From positions 130,941 to 191,635 of the forward strand of contig NZ_JH806632.1 of the NCBI RefSeq assembly GCF_000295095.1: DNA of 60,695 nt, in the 5' to 3' direction. The notes beneath the pieces are model-generated. The model had not been told where the DNA came from. It made no database searches and was given only the letters and a program-made list of their open reading frames with translations. The DNA comes from Actinomyces timonensis DSM 23838 (GTDB lineage: Bacteria; Actinomycetota; Actinomycetes; Actinomycetales; Actinomycetaceae). The translations under genes were made by a program, and so were the position numbers. Shown here in pieces: positions 19,827-27,758 of this stretch. Every line of letters starts with the position of its first letter. The first letter of the stretch is position 1.

Positions 19827-21575
19827 ATGGCCCTGTCCCACTCGTTCCTACCCCTCGCCGCTTCGGGCTCCTCCACCCTGCTAGAGGCCCGCTGGTACGA
19901 CTACTTCCCCATCGTCGTCTACTTCGCCTTCGTCCTGGGCGTCGGCTTCATGGCCAAACGACGCATGGCCTCCTCCGATGACTTCCTCACCTCCGGCCGC
20001 TCCCTTCCCGCCTGGGTCACCGGCATCGCCTTCGTGTCGGCCAACCTCGGCGCGGTGGAGATCATGGGCATGTCCGCCAATGGCGCCCAGTACGGCCTGC
20101 CGACCTTCCACTACTTCTGGATCGGCGCCATCCCGGCCATGATCTTCCTGGGCCTGGTCATGATGCCCTTCTACTACGGCTCCGGCGTGCGCTCGGTGCC
20201 GGAGTTCATGCTCAAGCGCTACGGCAAGGCCGCCCATCTCATCAACGCGCTCTCCTTCGCGCTGGCCCAGCTGCTCATCGCCGGCGTCAACCTCTACCTG
20301 CTGGGCTCGATCGTCCACCGGCTGCTGGGGTGGCCACTGTGGGTGGCGCTCATCGTCGCCGCAGTCATCGTGTTCAGCTACATCAGCCTGGGCGGCCTGT
20401 CCGCCGCCATCTACAACGAGGTCCTCCAGTTCTTCGTCATCATCGTGGCGCTGCTCCCGCTGACCCTCATCGGCCTCAACCGCGTGGGCTGGTGGGGCGG
20501 CCTCAAGGAGAAGATCACGGAGGCGGCCACCGCCCACGGCACCGGCGCCTACGCCGACCCGAGCGCGCAGCTGCACTCCTGGCCCGGCAACCTGCTGTCC
20601 GGTTTCGACTCCTCGGCCCTGTCCGTCTTCGGCATCGTCTTCGGCCTGGGCTTCGTGCTGTCCTTCGGCTACTGGACGACGAACTTCGTGGAGGTCCAGC
20701 GCGCCATGGCGGCCGACTCGATCTCCGCGGCGCGCTCGGCCCCGATCATCGGCACCTTCGCGAAGATGATCGTGCCCTTCCTCGTCATCATCCCGGGCAT
20801 GGTGGCCGCGGTCCTCGTCTCCGAGATCGTCGGGCTCAAGCAAACCTCGCTCAGCGGCGCGACGGCCAGCGGGGAAGTCACCTACAACGACGCCGTCTTG
20901 CTCCTCATGAGAGACGTCCTGCCCAACGGCCTGCTGGGCCTGGCGATCACCGGCCTGCTCGCCTCCTTCATGGCGGGCATGGCGGCGAACATCTCCGCCT
21001 TCAACACGGTGTTCACCGTGGACCTCTACGAGCGCTACATCAACACGAAGGCCGATGACGCCACCTACCTGCGCATGGGCAAGATCACGACGGCGATCGC
21101 CACGACCGTCGCGATCTTCACCGCGCTCATCGCGTCGAACTACTCCAACCTCATGGACTACCTCCAGCAGCTCTTCTCCATGTTCAACGCGCCGCTGTTC
21201 GCGACGTTCATCATCGGGATGTTCTGGCGGCGGGCCACGAGCCACGCGGGCTGGTCCGGGCTGGCCTGCGGGACCCTGGCGGCCCTCGCCCTCAACGTGG
21301 CCTCCTGGACGGGGCACCTGACGCTGCCGGGCCAGGGCCTGGCCTTCCTCGCCGCGGGCACGGCCTTCGCCGTCGACATCCTCGTGACCGTCATCGTCTC
21401 CATGATGACGGCGCCCAAGCCCGCGGCGGAGCTGGAGGGCTTCGTCTACTCCCTCACCCCGCACGAGGCGCGCACCGACCCGAACGAGGCGGCGCTGCCG
21501 TGGTTCCGCAGGCCGGTCCCACTGGCGATCTGCGCGGGCACGCTCGTCATCCTGCTCAACTCGATCTTCCACTGA
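19827..21575 (+). CDS. Sodium:solute symporter (SSS family)
   Basis: 582-aa membrane transporter of the sodium/solute symporter family, with about 13-14 helices. Family features include DDFLTSGRSLPAWVTGIAFVSANL after the first helix, GVRSVPEFMLKRYG, and the TFIIGMFWRRATSHAGWSGL segment late in the protein. The N-terminal pattern resembles the sugar (SGLT-like) branch rather than the proline branch, but the substrate is not certain. The ATG at 19827 has AGGAG six bases upstream. It is followed by a small membrane protein and probably serves the polyol or sugar operon at 22170-26820; that link is inferred from adjacency only. Confidence 0.88.
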   Translation: MALSHSFLPLAASGSSTLLEARWYDYFPIVVYFAFVLGVGFMAKRRMASSDDFLTSGRSLPAWVTGIAFVSANLGAVEIMGMSANGAQYGLPTFHYFWIGAIPAMIFLGLVMMPFYYGSGVRSVPEFMLKRYGKAAHLINALSFALAQLLIAGVNLYLLGSIVHRLLGWPLWVALIVAAVIVFSYISLGGLSAAIYNEVLQFFVIIVALLPLTLIGLNRVGWWGGLKEKITEAATAHGTGAYADPSAQLHSWPGNLLSGFDSSALSVFGIVFGLGFVLSFGYWTTNFVEVQRAMAADSISAARSAPIIGTFAKMIVPFLVIIPGMVAAVLVSEIVGLKQTSLSGATASGEVTYNDAVLLLMRDVLPNGLLGLAITGLLASFMAGMAANISAFNTVFTVDLYERYINTKADDATYLRMGKITTAIATTVAIFTALIASNYSNLMDYLQQLFSMFNAPLFATFIIGMFWRRATSHAGWSGLACGTLAALALNVASWTGHLTLPGQGLAFLAAGTAFAVDILVTVIVSMMTAPKPAAELEGFVYSLTPHEARTDPNEAALPWFRRPVPLAICAGTLVILLNSIFH

Positions 21576-21587
21576 GGAGCCACCGAC

Positions 21588-21860
21588 ATGTCACTGCTGT
21601 CAAAGATCCTGGCCGATATCCGCACGGTCATCGCCGCGGTCCTCGGCATCTTCGGCCTCTTCCTGCTCGTGTGCTCGGGCTTCCTGAACGGCGAGGACGA
21701 GATGACCAAGACCGGCGGCGTCAACGCGAACCTGTGGGCGGGCATCGCCCTCATCGTGGTCGCCGTGCTCATGGGCCTGTGGTGGGGCGTCTCCCCCAGC
21801 GAGTCCGGCAAGGGCTCGGGCGGCTCCCCCTCCGACCCGAACGGCGCGGCCCAGGGCTGA
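21588..21860 (+). CDS. Small two-helix membrane protein downstream of the symporter
   Basis: 90-aa protein with two predicted membrane helices (VIAAVLGIFGLFLLVCSGFL and LWAGIALIVVAVLMGLWWGV) joined by a short loop NGEDEMTKTGGVNAN, and a Ser/Gly-rich tail. GAGGAG lies eight bases before the ATG, and the gene starts 12 bases after the symporter stop, so they are co-transcribed. I do not recognise the family. It may be an accessory subunit of the transporter, by position only. Confidence 0.72.
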   Translation: MSLLSKILADIRTVIAAVLGIFGLFLLVCSGFLNGEDEMTKTGGVNANLWAGIALIVVAVLMGLWWGVSPSESGKGSGGSPSDPNGAAQG

Positions 21861-21882
21861 GCCCAGCCGCCCCGACCCGAGC

Positions 21883-21923
21883 AAGGGGCCTGGATCCATG
21901 ATGCTCATGGATCCAGGCCCCTT
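21883..21923. terminator. Strong hairpin terminator after the symporter operon
   Basis: A perfect 19-bp stem (21883-21901 with 21905-21923) with loop TGC; the arm reads AAGGGGCCTGGATCCATGA. It begins 22 bases after the stop at 21860. No U-run follows, as is common for high-G+C terminators. It separates the transporter genes from the catabolic genes. Confidence 0.8.
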
Positions 21924-22010
21924 CATCATCGCTCTTCGTCCCCTACTCGTCGGGCTCGCACGGATGCTCCGGGCATCGCGGCGGCGCGCCAATGCCGCCA
22001 GGGCGCGGCG

Positions 22011-22045
22011 CGGGGTGTGACAAAGCAGGGCGTTGTCACACCCCG
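22011..22045. promoter_or_regulatory. 35-bp palindromic operator before the catabolic operon
   Basis: Perfect 13-bp inverted repeat: CGGGGTGTGACAA (22011-22023), nine-base spacer, and its exact complement at 22033-22045. It lies 124 bases upstream of the kinase start and 87 bases after the preceding hairpin. The gap 21861-22169 otherwise holds only that hairpin and a possible -10 around 22090 (GATAGCGT). The DeoR-type regulator at 26131-26820 is the natural candidate to bind it, by inference. Confidence 0.6.
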
Positions 22046-22169
22046 GGCTGCGACTCCTCCTGAGGATCTTCCTCTGATGGCGGGCCCGCGGATAGCGTCG
22101 GAGGCGCCACCGGGCCGCAGCGTCGCTGCCCGGAATCACGGAGCCAACGGAGTCCCCGGGAGGAACGCC

Positions 22170-23492
22170 ATGACACGCATCCCTGATCACCCGCTCGTCA
22201 TCGCTGTCGACTCATCCACCACATCCTCGAAGGCGATCATCGTTGACGCCACGGGCCGGGTCCTGGCCCAGGGCAAGCACGAGATCGAGCTCCACTCGCC
22301 CCGATCCGGCTGGTACGAGCACAACCCCGCGGACTGGTGGGAGAGCACCGAGGCCTCCATCGCCGACGCCGTCGGCCAGCTCGACGACGAGCAGCGCGCG
22401 GCCATCACCGCCATGGCGATCACCCACCAGCGGGAGTCCTTCGCGCCCTTCACCGAGGACGGCCAGGCGCTGCGCCCCGGGATCCTGTGGCTCGACGGGC
22501 GCGCCTCGAAGCAGATCCTCGCCTACGGCAGCGACGAGATCCACGCGCTGTCCGGCAAGCCCGCCGACATCACGCCCGGCCTGTACAAGATGGCCTGGGT
22601 CAAGGAGAACGAGCCCGAGGCCCTCACCAACGCCCACAAGGTGTCCGACGTGCACGGCTACCTCGTGTGGAACCTGACCGGCCGCTGGTGCACCTCGGTG
22701 GCCTGCGCCGACAGCCTCGGGCTGTTCGACATCTCCCGCCTGACATGGTCCGACACCCTGCTCGACATCGCCGGCGTCACCCGCGAGCAGATGAACGACC
22801 TCGTCAACCCGGGCGAGTTCATCGCGAACGTGAAGCCCGAGATCCGCGAGCGCTGGGGGCTGGAGCAGGGCCTGCCCGTCATCGCCGGCTGCGGCGACGG
22901 GCAGGCCGCCGGCATCGGCGCGGGCGTCGTCGAGCCCGGCTGCGGGGGCCTGCTCACGCTGCCGTACTGGCAGGCGGTCCAGTCCCCCTACTGGGACCCC
23001 ATCGCGCGCGGCGCCTTCATCGGCTGGCGGGGCTCGCACGACCGGGCGGCGATGTACCGCTCGATCCTGGAGGGCCTGAGCATCGAGATGGCGCGCGACA
23101 TCGACGCGATGCAGGCCTCGACAGGAGTGCCGGTCACGCGGATCGGGGCGATGGGCGGCGGCACGCGCAGCCCGCTATGGCGCCAGATCATGACCGACGC
23201 GACGGGCCGGCCGATCACCGCCTGCGCCGAGGACGAGATCGCGGCGCTGGGCGCGGCGATCATCGCCATGGCCTCCACGGGCGCCCATGGGGACACGACG
23301 ATCCCGACGGCCGCCAAGGCGATGGCTCGCTTCGGCGACACCACCGAGCCCGACCCCGCGACGCATGAGCGCTACAGCGAGGCCGCGGCGATCCAGGGCG
23401 AGATCTACCGGGCCATCAAACCGGTCGTCGACCGCATCGACGCCTTCGCGGAGAAGTACCCGATGGCGGCGCCCGCGGGAGCCGACGCCTGA
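22170..23492 (+). CDS. FGGY-family carbohydrate kinase with an internal deletion
   Basis: 440-aa member of the FGGY sugar/polyol kinase family. The phosphate-binding start VIAVDSSTTSSKAIIVD, HQRESFAPF, LWLDGRAS and GCGDGQAAGIGAGV are intact, as is the C-terminal adenosine motif GAMGGGTRSPLW. However, GAGVVEPGC runs straight into GGLLTLPYWQAV near residues 250-262. Relatives have roughly 60-80 more residues there, including the second phosphate motif. The reading frame is preserved, yet ATP handling should be impaired. The ATG at 22170 has GGGAGG six bases upstream. It heads the operon kinase, GpsA-like, zinc dehydrogenase, aldolase, DeoR. The substrate is unknown. Confidence 0.8.
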   Translation: MTRIPDHPLVIAVDSSTTSSKAIIVDATGRVLAQGKHEIELHSPRSGWYEHNPADWWESTEASIADAVGQLDDEQRAAITAMAITHQRESFAPFTEDGQALRPGILWLDGRASKQILAYGSDEIHALSGKPADITPGLYKMAWVKENEPEALTNAHKVSDVHGYLVWNLTGRWCTSVACADSLGLFDISRLTWSDTLLDIAGVTREQMNDLVNPGEFIANVKPEIRERWGLEQGLPVIAGCGDGQAAGIGAGVVEPGCGGLLTLPYWQAVQSPYWDPIARGAFIGWRGSHDRAAMYRSILEGLSIEMARDIDAMQASTGVPVTRIGAMGGGTRSPLWRQIMTDATGRPITACAEDEIAALGAAIIAMASTGAHGDTTIPTAAKAMARFGDTTEPDPATHERYSEAAAIQGEIYRAIKPVVDRIDAFAEKYPMAAPAGADA

Positions 23493-23544
23493 CGCCGGGG
23501 CGGCGCGCCACAGTCCGCAGTCCAGGCGACGAAGGAGAAGAGCA

Positions 23545-24519
23545 ATGAGCACGATCACCGTTCTGGGAGCGGGCGCGATGGGCTCGGCCCTGTGCACGCC
23601 CGTCGCGCGGGCGGGCTGGGATGTCCGGCTATGGGGCACCTGGCTCGACGACCACCTCCTGGACGCCCTGGAGGCGGGCAGGCCGCACCCCGCACGAATG
23701 CCCCACTGCCGAGCAGTGTGGCCCTCTTCCGCTCCGATGACCTCGAGGAGGCCCTCGACGGCGCCGACGTCGTCGTCATGGCGGTCGCGTCGGTCGGCGT
23801 CCCGAGGGTGACCGAGATGGCCCTCGATGGGATCACAAGGGCCCAGGCCCTGTGGCTGACGAGCAAGGGATTTTGCCCCGACGCCGAGGGGCGCGTCCAG
23901 CTCCTCCCCGACGCCATCCGCCGGATCGCGGGCGATCGCGGGCTGCCCCCGATCGTCGCGATCGCCGGTCCGGTCAAGGCCAACGAGTGCGGCGTCGAGG
24001 AGCCCACCGCCACGATCTTCGGCTGCCGGGACCTGTCCGTGGCGCAGGAGTATGCCCGCCAGGCCCGCACGGACCGCTACGCCATCGCGCTCGGCGTGGC
24101 CGACGGCCTGGAGGAGAGGACGGGCGTGCCCCACCACAACCTCAAGGCCGCCGCATTCGCGCGCGGTCGAGGAGATGTCCCTGCTCGGCCGAACCCTGGG
24201 AGCCCGGCCCGAGACGGCCTTCGGCCTGGCCGGCGTCGGCGACCTCGAGGTGACCGGGCTGTCCGGCCGCAACAAGGTCTACGGCACGCGCCTCGGCCGG
24301 GGCGAGGGCGCGGCCCAGGCCCTTGAGGAGATGACCCGCCTCGAGCAGACCGTCGAGGGCGTGCCCGCCGTCGCGCTGGCGACGAGGCTCGTCGAGCAGT
24401 CCGCCCCTCAGCTCGTGGGCGAGTTGCGCTTGCTCGCGGCCGTCGCCCGGCTCGTCGCCGGCGGTGTCGACGACCCGCAGGAGCTCCTCATCCCCGCGGT
24501 CCTCCCCGCGCGGCCGTGA
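23545..24519 (+). pseudogene. GpsA-like NAD(P)-dependent dehydrogenase, broken by two indels and a deletion
   Basis: The gene starts at ATG 23545 with STITVLGAGAMGSALC (Rossmann GxGxxG). The frame shifts after GRPHP, at a run of four C at 23688-23691 that probably lost one C. It continues as RTNAPLPSSVALF in the third frame to NLKAAAFAR near 24160. A CG-repeat there (about 24158-24165) seems to have lost one CG, which returns it to the first frame as EEMSLLGRTLGARPET. In addition TDRYAIALGVADG joins segments that in GpsA proteins are separated by about 20 residues containing the catalytic ALKN lysine. The ending GVGDLEVTGLSGRNK is normal for the family. The role was probably oxidation or reduction of a polyol phosphate. 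Confidence 0.8.
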
Positions 24520-24532
24520 TCGGGGCGCGGTG

Positions 24533-25420
24533 ATGAGCCAGATGATGGATGCGGCCGTCATGCACGGCCCCGACGACATCCGCTTCGAGAGCGTCCCGCG
24601 GCCGGCGTGCCCGCCGGGCGGCTTCGTCGTGCGGGTCGACGCCGTCGGCCTGTGCGGCTCCGACATCCGCAACCTGACGACGGACTCGAGCAAGGGCGCC
24701 TACCCCCACATCTACGGCCACGAGGTGGTCGGCGAGGTGGTCGAGGCCGATCCGTCGGTCAGCGCGTGCGCGGTGGGCCAGGAGCTCTACATCTACCCGG
24801 TCGCCCATTGCCTGCGCTGCGAGCAGTGCCGCTCGGGCCACCACGAGCAGTGCACCGAGGTCGAGGAGTACACCGAGCGCCCCGGTGGCTTCGCCCAGTA
24901 CATCTCCTACACCGCCACGCGCGCCGGGCGCGGGGCATTCTTCGCGCTCCCCGACGGCGTCGGCCCGGTCCTCGCCACGCTGGCCGAGCCGCTGTCCTCG
25001 ACCTACGCGTGCGTGGAGAACATCGATGTCCGCATGGGCGATACCGTCGCGATCCTCGGCGCGGGGCCCGTGGGCGTCATGCTGGCGGTCCTCAGCCGGA
25101 TGCGCGGGGCGGACAGGGTGATCCTCATCGACATCAACGCCGAGCGCCTGGAGAAGTCCCTCGCCTTCGACATCGACCACCGGATCGACTCCAGCCGGGA
25201 CGACGCCGTCCAGGCCGTCCTCGATCTCACCGATGGGCGCGGGGCCGACAGCACGCAGGTGGAGAGGGCCTTCGAGCTGGCGATATCGCCGCGCTTCCCC
25301 ACGCGGCAGTTCCTCACCCACGTGCTGCCGCTGTCCGAGATCAACGAGGCCATCCGGCTGCCCCGCACGGGCGAGGCGCTCAAGGTCGCCCTCCTGCCCC
25401 AGCAGCGGCCTGCCGCATGA
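24533..25420 (+). CDS. Zinc-dependent alcohol dehydrogenase (MDR), internally deleted
   Basis: 295-aa medium-chain dehydrogenase, against about 345 in the family. Catalytic-zinc residues (GLCGSDI, GHEVVGEV), the four structural cysteines (CLRCEQCRSGHHEQC) and the NAD-binding GAGPVGVML are present. After LTDGRGADS the sequence jumps to TQVERAFELAISPRFPTRQF. The second half of the nucleotide-binding domain (about 50 residues) is missing, in frame. The C-terminal LPLSEINEAIRL is normal. ATG 24533 follows the GpsA-like stop by 13 bases. It was probably a polyol dehydrogenase. Confidence 0.8.
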   Translation: MSQMMDAAVMHGPDDIRFESVPRPACPPGGFVVRVDAVGLCGSDIRNLTTDSSKGAYPHIYGHEVVGEVVEADPSVSACAVGQELYIYPVAHCLRCEQCRSGHHEQCTEVEEYTERPGGFAQYISYTATRAGRGAFFALPDGVGPVLATLAEPLSSTYACVENIDVRMGDTVAILGAGPVGVMLAVLSRMRGADRVILIDINAERLEKSLAFDIDHRIDSSRDDAVQAVLDLTDGRGADSTQVERAFELAISPRFPTRQFLTHVLPLSEINEAIRLPRTGEALKVALLPQQRPAA

Positions 25421-25450
25421 GACCCGACCACACCACTGAGGAGCACCACC

Positions 25451-26089
25451 ATGATCCTCCACGACGAGCGCGCCAGCGTTGTGCGCGCGTGCCAGGAGAT
25501 GCAGCGGCTGGGACTCGTCGTCGGCACGGCGGGAAACGCCTCGACGCGAGTCGGCGACCTCGTCGTCATCTCTCCCTCCGGCGTCGCCTATGAGGAGCTC
25601 AAGCCGGGGATGATCGGCGTCCACGATCTTCAGGGGGCGCCCGTGGACGCGCCCCTCAAGCCGTCGAGCGAGCTGCCCCTCCACCTCGCCATCTACAACG
25701 GCACCCAGGCGCGAGCGGTCACGCACAACCACGCCCCCGCCTCGACGGCGATGGGCCTCGTGCGCGACACGGTCCCGACCTCCCACTACTACTCCGCCTT
25801 GTTCGGCGGAGTAGTGAGGGTCGCCCCGTACGCGCCTTTCGGAACCCAGCGGCTCGCGGACAATGTGCTCGCGGCGCTGGAGGACCGGCTCGGCGCGCTC
25901 ATGCGCAACCACGGGGCCGTGACGATAGGCCCGAGCCTGGACAAGGCATTGTCCTTGCTGCCCTATCTCGAAAACATTTGCGATTCCCACCTGCGCGCGA
26001 TGGCGAGCGGCGCCCCCGTGGCGCTGCTGAGTCAGGCGCAGGTCACCGACGCCGTCGAGGCGCTCAAGGGCTACGGCCAGGGCCACTAG
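25451..26089 (+). CDS. Class II aldolase/adducin family protein
   Basis: 212-aa zinc-dependent aldolase or epimerase of the FucA/AraD family, which cleaves or rearranges phosphorylated sugars. It has GTAGNASTRVGDLVVISPSG, the catalytic Glu in SSELPLH, zinc ligands in THNHAPAS and NHGAVTIG, and the expected length. It is the only enzyme of this operon that appears complete. A strong hairpin lies within the coding sequence at 25788-25815. The start at 25451 is ATG, with GAGGAG upstream at 25439-25444. In this context it probably splits the phosphorylated product of the operon's kinase and dehydrogenases. Confidence 0.85.
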   Translation: MILHDERASVVRACQEMQRLGLVVGTAGNASTRVGDLVVISPSGVAYEELKPGMIGVHDLQGAPVDAPLKPSSELPLHLAIYNGTQARAVTHNHAPASTAMGLVRDTVPTSHYYSALFGGVVRVAPYAPFGTQRLADNVLAALEDRLGALMRNHGAVTIGPSLDKALSLLPYLENICDSHLRAMASGAPVALLSQAQVTDAVEALKGYGQGH

Positions 26090-26130
26090 GGCAGGGGCCG
26101 GGGCCCACCGGCAGCGCCGTCAGGAGGGAC

Positions 26131-26820
26131 ATGGCAACCGCGATGACGCGGGCGCAGCGGTTGGCGACGATCGCTGACTCCGTGATGGAGGCCGGCGCGC
26201 TCACCGTCCACGAGCTCGCCGATCGCTTCCGCGTCTCACGGATGACCATCTACCGCGATCTCGCCGAGCTCGAGGCCGCGGGCAGCGTCTGGCTGGAGCA
26301 GGGCAAGGCGACCGCGCGCAGGTCCTCCTTCACCGAGACCTCGAGCGACTTCCGCGCCACACTGCGCCAGGCGCTCAAGCAGTCGCTGTGCGAGGCGCTG
26401 CGCCCGATCCTCCGCCGCGGCCAGACGATCATGCTCGACGACTCCTCGACGGTGCGCCCGCTCATCGCCATGCTCGGGGGCGCCGGGCCCATCACGCTCA
26501 TCACGCATTCCCAGACGGTGGCGCTCGAGGCCCGCCAGCACCCGGAGCTGCGGCTCATCCTGGCCGGGGGCGCCTACAACCGGGCGCTGGACTCGTACTA
26601 CGGGCTGACGACGCTGTCGGTGCTGCGCTCGCTGCGGGCGGACCTGTGCGTGATGTCGACGGCGGCGCTCCAGCGCGGTGTCCTCTACCACCCGTTGGAG
26701 GAGGGGGCGGCGGTCAAGGCCACGATGCTCGAGCAGTCCGAGAGACGGGTCCTGTTGGTGGATCACGCGAGGTTCGGCCATCACGCGACGCATGTCGTCG
26801 CGCGCGCCGGCGGGAAATAA
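26131..26820 (+). CDS. DeoR-family transcriptional regulator, slightly short
   Basis: 229-aa regulator with an N-terminal DeoR winged helix-turn-helix (LTVHELADRFRVSRMTIYRDL, residues 28-48 approximately) and a sugar-phosphate sensor domain (LDDSSTVRPLIAML, ITHSQTVALEA, LAGGAYNRALDSYYG). The C-terminus ends abruptly after DHARFGHHATHVVARAGGK; DeoR proteins usually continue 20-40 residues. The stop is TAA, unusual for this window. AGGAGGG lies four bases before the ATG. It probably represses the operon through the palindrome at 22011-22045. Confidence 0.85.
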   Translation: MATAMTRAQRLATIADSVMEAGALTVHELADRFRVSRMTIYRDLAELEAAGSVWLEQGKATARRSSFTETSSDFRATLRQALKQSLCEALRPILRRGQTIMLDDSSTVRPLIAMLGGAGPITLITHSQTVALEARQHPELRLILAGGAYNRALDSYYGLTTLSVLRSLRADLCVMSTAALQRGVLYHPLEEGAAVKATMLEQSERRVLLVDHARFGHHATHVVARAGGK

Positions 26821-26822
26821 CG

Positions 26823-26855
26823 GGCCCCGCCGCTCCGATGCGGAGCGGCGGGGCC
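26823..26855. terminator. Bidirectional terminator between deoR and tsf
   Basis: Perfect 15-bp stem (26823-26837 with 26841-26855, arm GGCCCCGCCGCTCCG) and loop ATG. It starts two bases after the DeoR-type stop and ends 19 bases before the tsf stop, so it can serve both convergent genes. Confidence 0.85.
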
Positions 26856-26874
26856 GGTTGCCGCGGGCGCGCGA

Positions 26875-27714
26875 TCAGGCGCCGACGCGGAAGCGGACGA
26901 AGCCGACGAGCTCGCCGCCGGTGGCCTCGATGACCTTGCCGACCGTGGTCTTGGGGTCCTTGGCGAAGGCCTGCTCGACGAGGCAGTTCTCCTTGAAGAA
27001 GCCGCCCAGGCGGCCCTCGACGATCTTCGGGATGGCCTTCTCGGGCTTGCCCTCGGCGCGGGTGGTCTCCTCGGCGATGGCGCGCTCCTTCTCGACGACG
27101 TCGGCGGGGACGTCCTCGCGGGTGGCGTAGGCCGGGGAGTAGGCGGCGGTGTGCATCGCGACGTCGTGGGCGACCTCGGCGGCCTTGGCGTCGGTGCCGA
27201 CGAGCACGCCCACCTGCGCGGGCAGGTCAGGGTTGGTGCGGTGCAGGTAGAGTTCGACCTTGGGGGCGCTCAGGCGGCCCACGCGGCGCACGACGATCTT
27301 CTCGCCGATGACGGCCTGCATGCCGTCGGTGAGGTCCTTGACGGTGGAGCCGTCGACCTCGACCTCGGCCAGGGCCTCGGCGGTCTCGGCGCCGGAGGAC
27401 AGGGCCGCGGAGAGGACCTTGTCGGCGAAGTCGAGGAACTTCTCGTTCTTGGCGACGAAGTCGGTCTCGGCGTTGATCTCGACGAGCACGCCGGTCTGGC
27501 CGTCGGCGTCGTCGACGACCTTGGCGGCGATGAGGCCGGCCGAGGCGGCGCGGCCCTCGCGCTTGGCGATGCCCTTGAGGCCCTTGACGCGGATGATCTC
27601 GATGGCCTTGTCGACGTCGCCAGCGGCCTCGTCGAGGGCCTTCTTGACGTCGAGCATGCCGGCGCCGGTCTTCTCGCGGAGCGCCTTGATGTCAGCGGTG
27701 GTGTAGTTCGCCAT
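26875..27714 (-). CDS. tsf: Elongation factor Ts
   Basis: EF-Ts is the nucleotide exchange factor of EF-Tu. The 279-aa product opens with NYTTADIKALREKTGAGMLD, has VKKALDEAAGDVDKAIE, and the core VEINAETDFVAKNEKF. AGGAG lies six bases before the ATG. It is the second gene of rpsB-tsf, with a 44-base gap. Confidence 0.97.
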   Translation of the reverse strand: MANYTTADIKALREKTGAGMLDVKKALDEAAGDVDKAIEIIRVKGLKGIAKREGRAASAGLIAAKVVDDADGQTGVLVEINAETDFVAKNEKFLDFADKVLSAALSSGAETAEALAEVEVDGSTVKDLTDGMQAVIGEKIVVRRVGRLSAPKVELYLHRTNPDLPAQVGVLVGTDAKAAEVAHDVAMHTAAYSPAYATREDVPADVVEKERAIAEETTRAEGKPEKAIPKIVEGRLGGFFKENCLVEQAFAKDPKTTVGKVIEATGGELVGFVRFRVGA

Positions 27715-27758
27715 GGATTCTCCTGGTGTTGGAACGTGAGGAATGTCGTCGGGGTCGC

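Noticed and set aside
19881-21572. A long frame antisense to the symporter
   Set aside because: The sense strand encodes a clear membrane transporter; the antisense product is repetitive Asp/Glu/Arg/Gly.
25788-25815. Strong 11-bp hairpin (arm ACTACTCCGCC) inside the aldolase gene
   Set aside because: It lies within an intact conserved coding region and is explained by codon content; no regulatory context was found.
24488-26086. Long minus-strand frame across the dehydrogenase and aldolase
   Set aside because: It is antisense to two recognisable genes and has no domain of its own.
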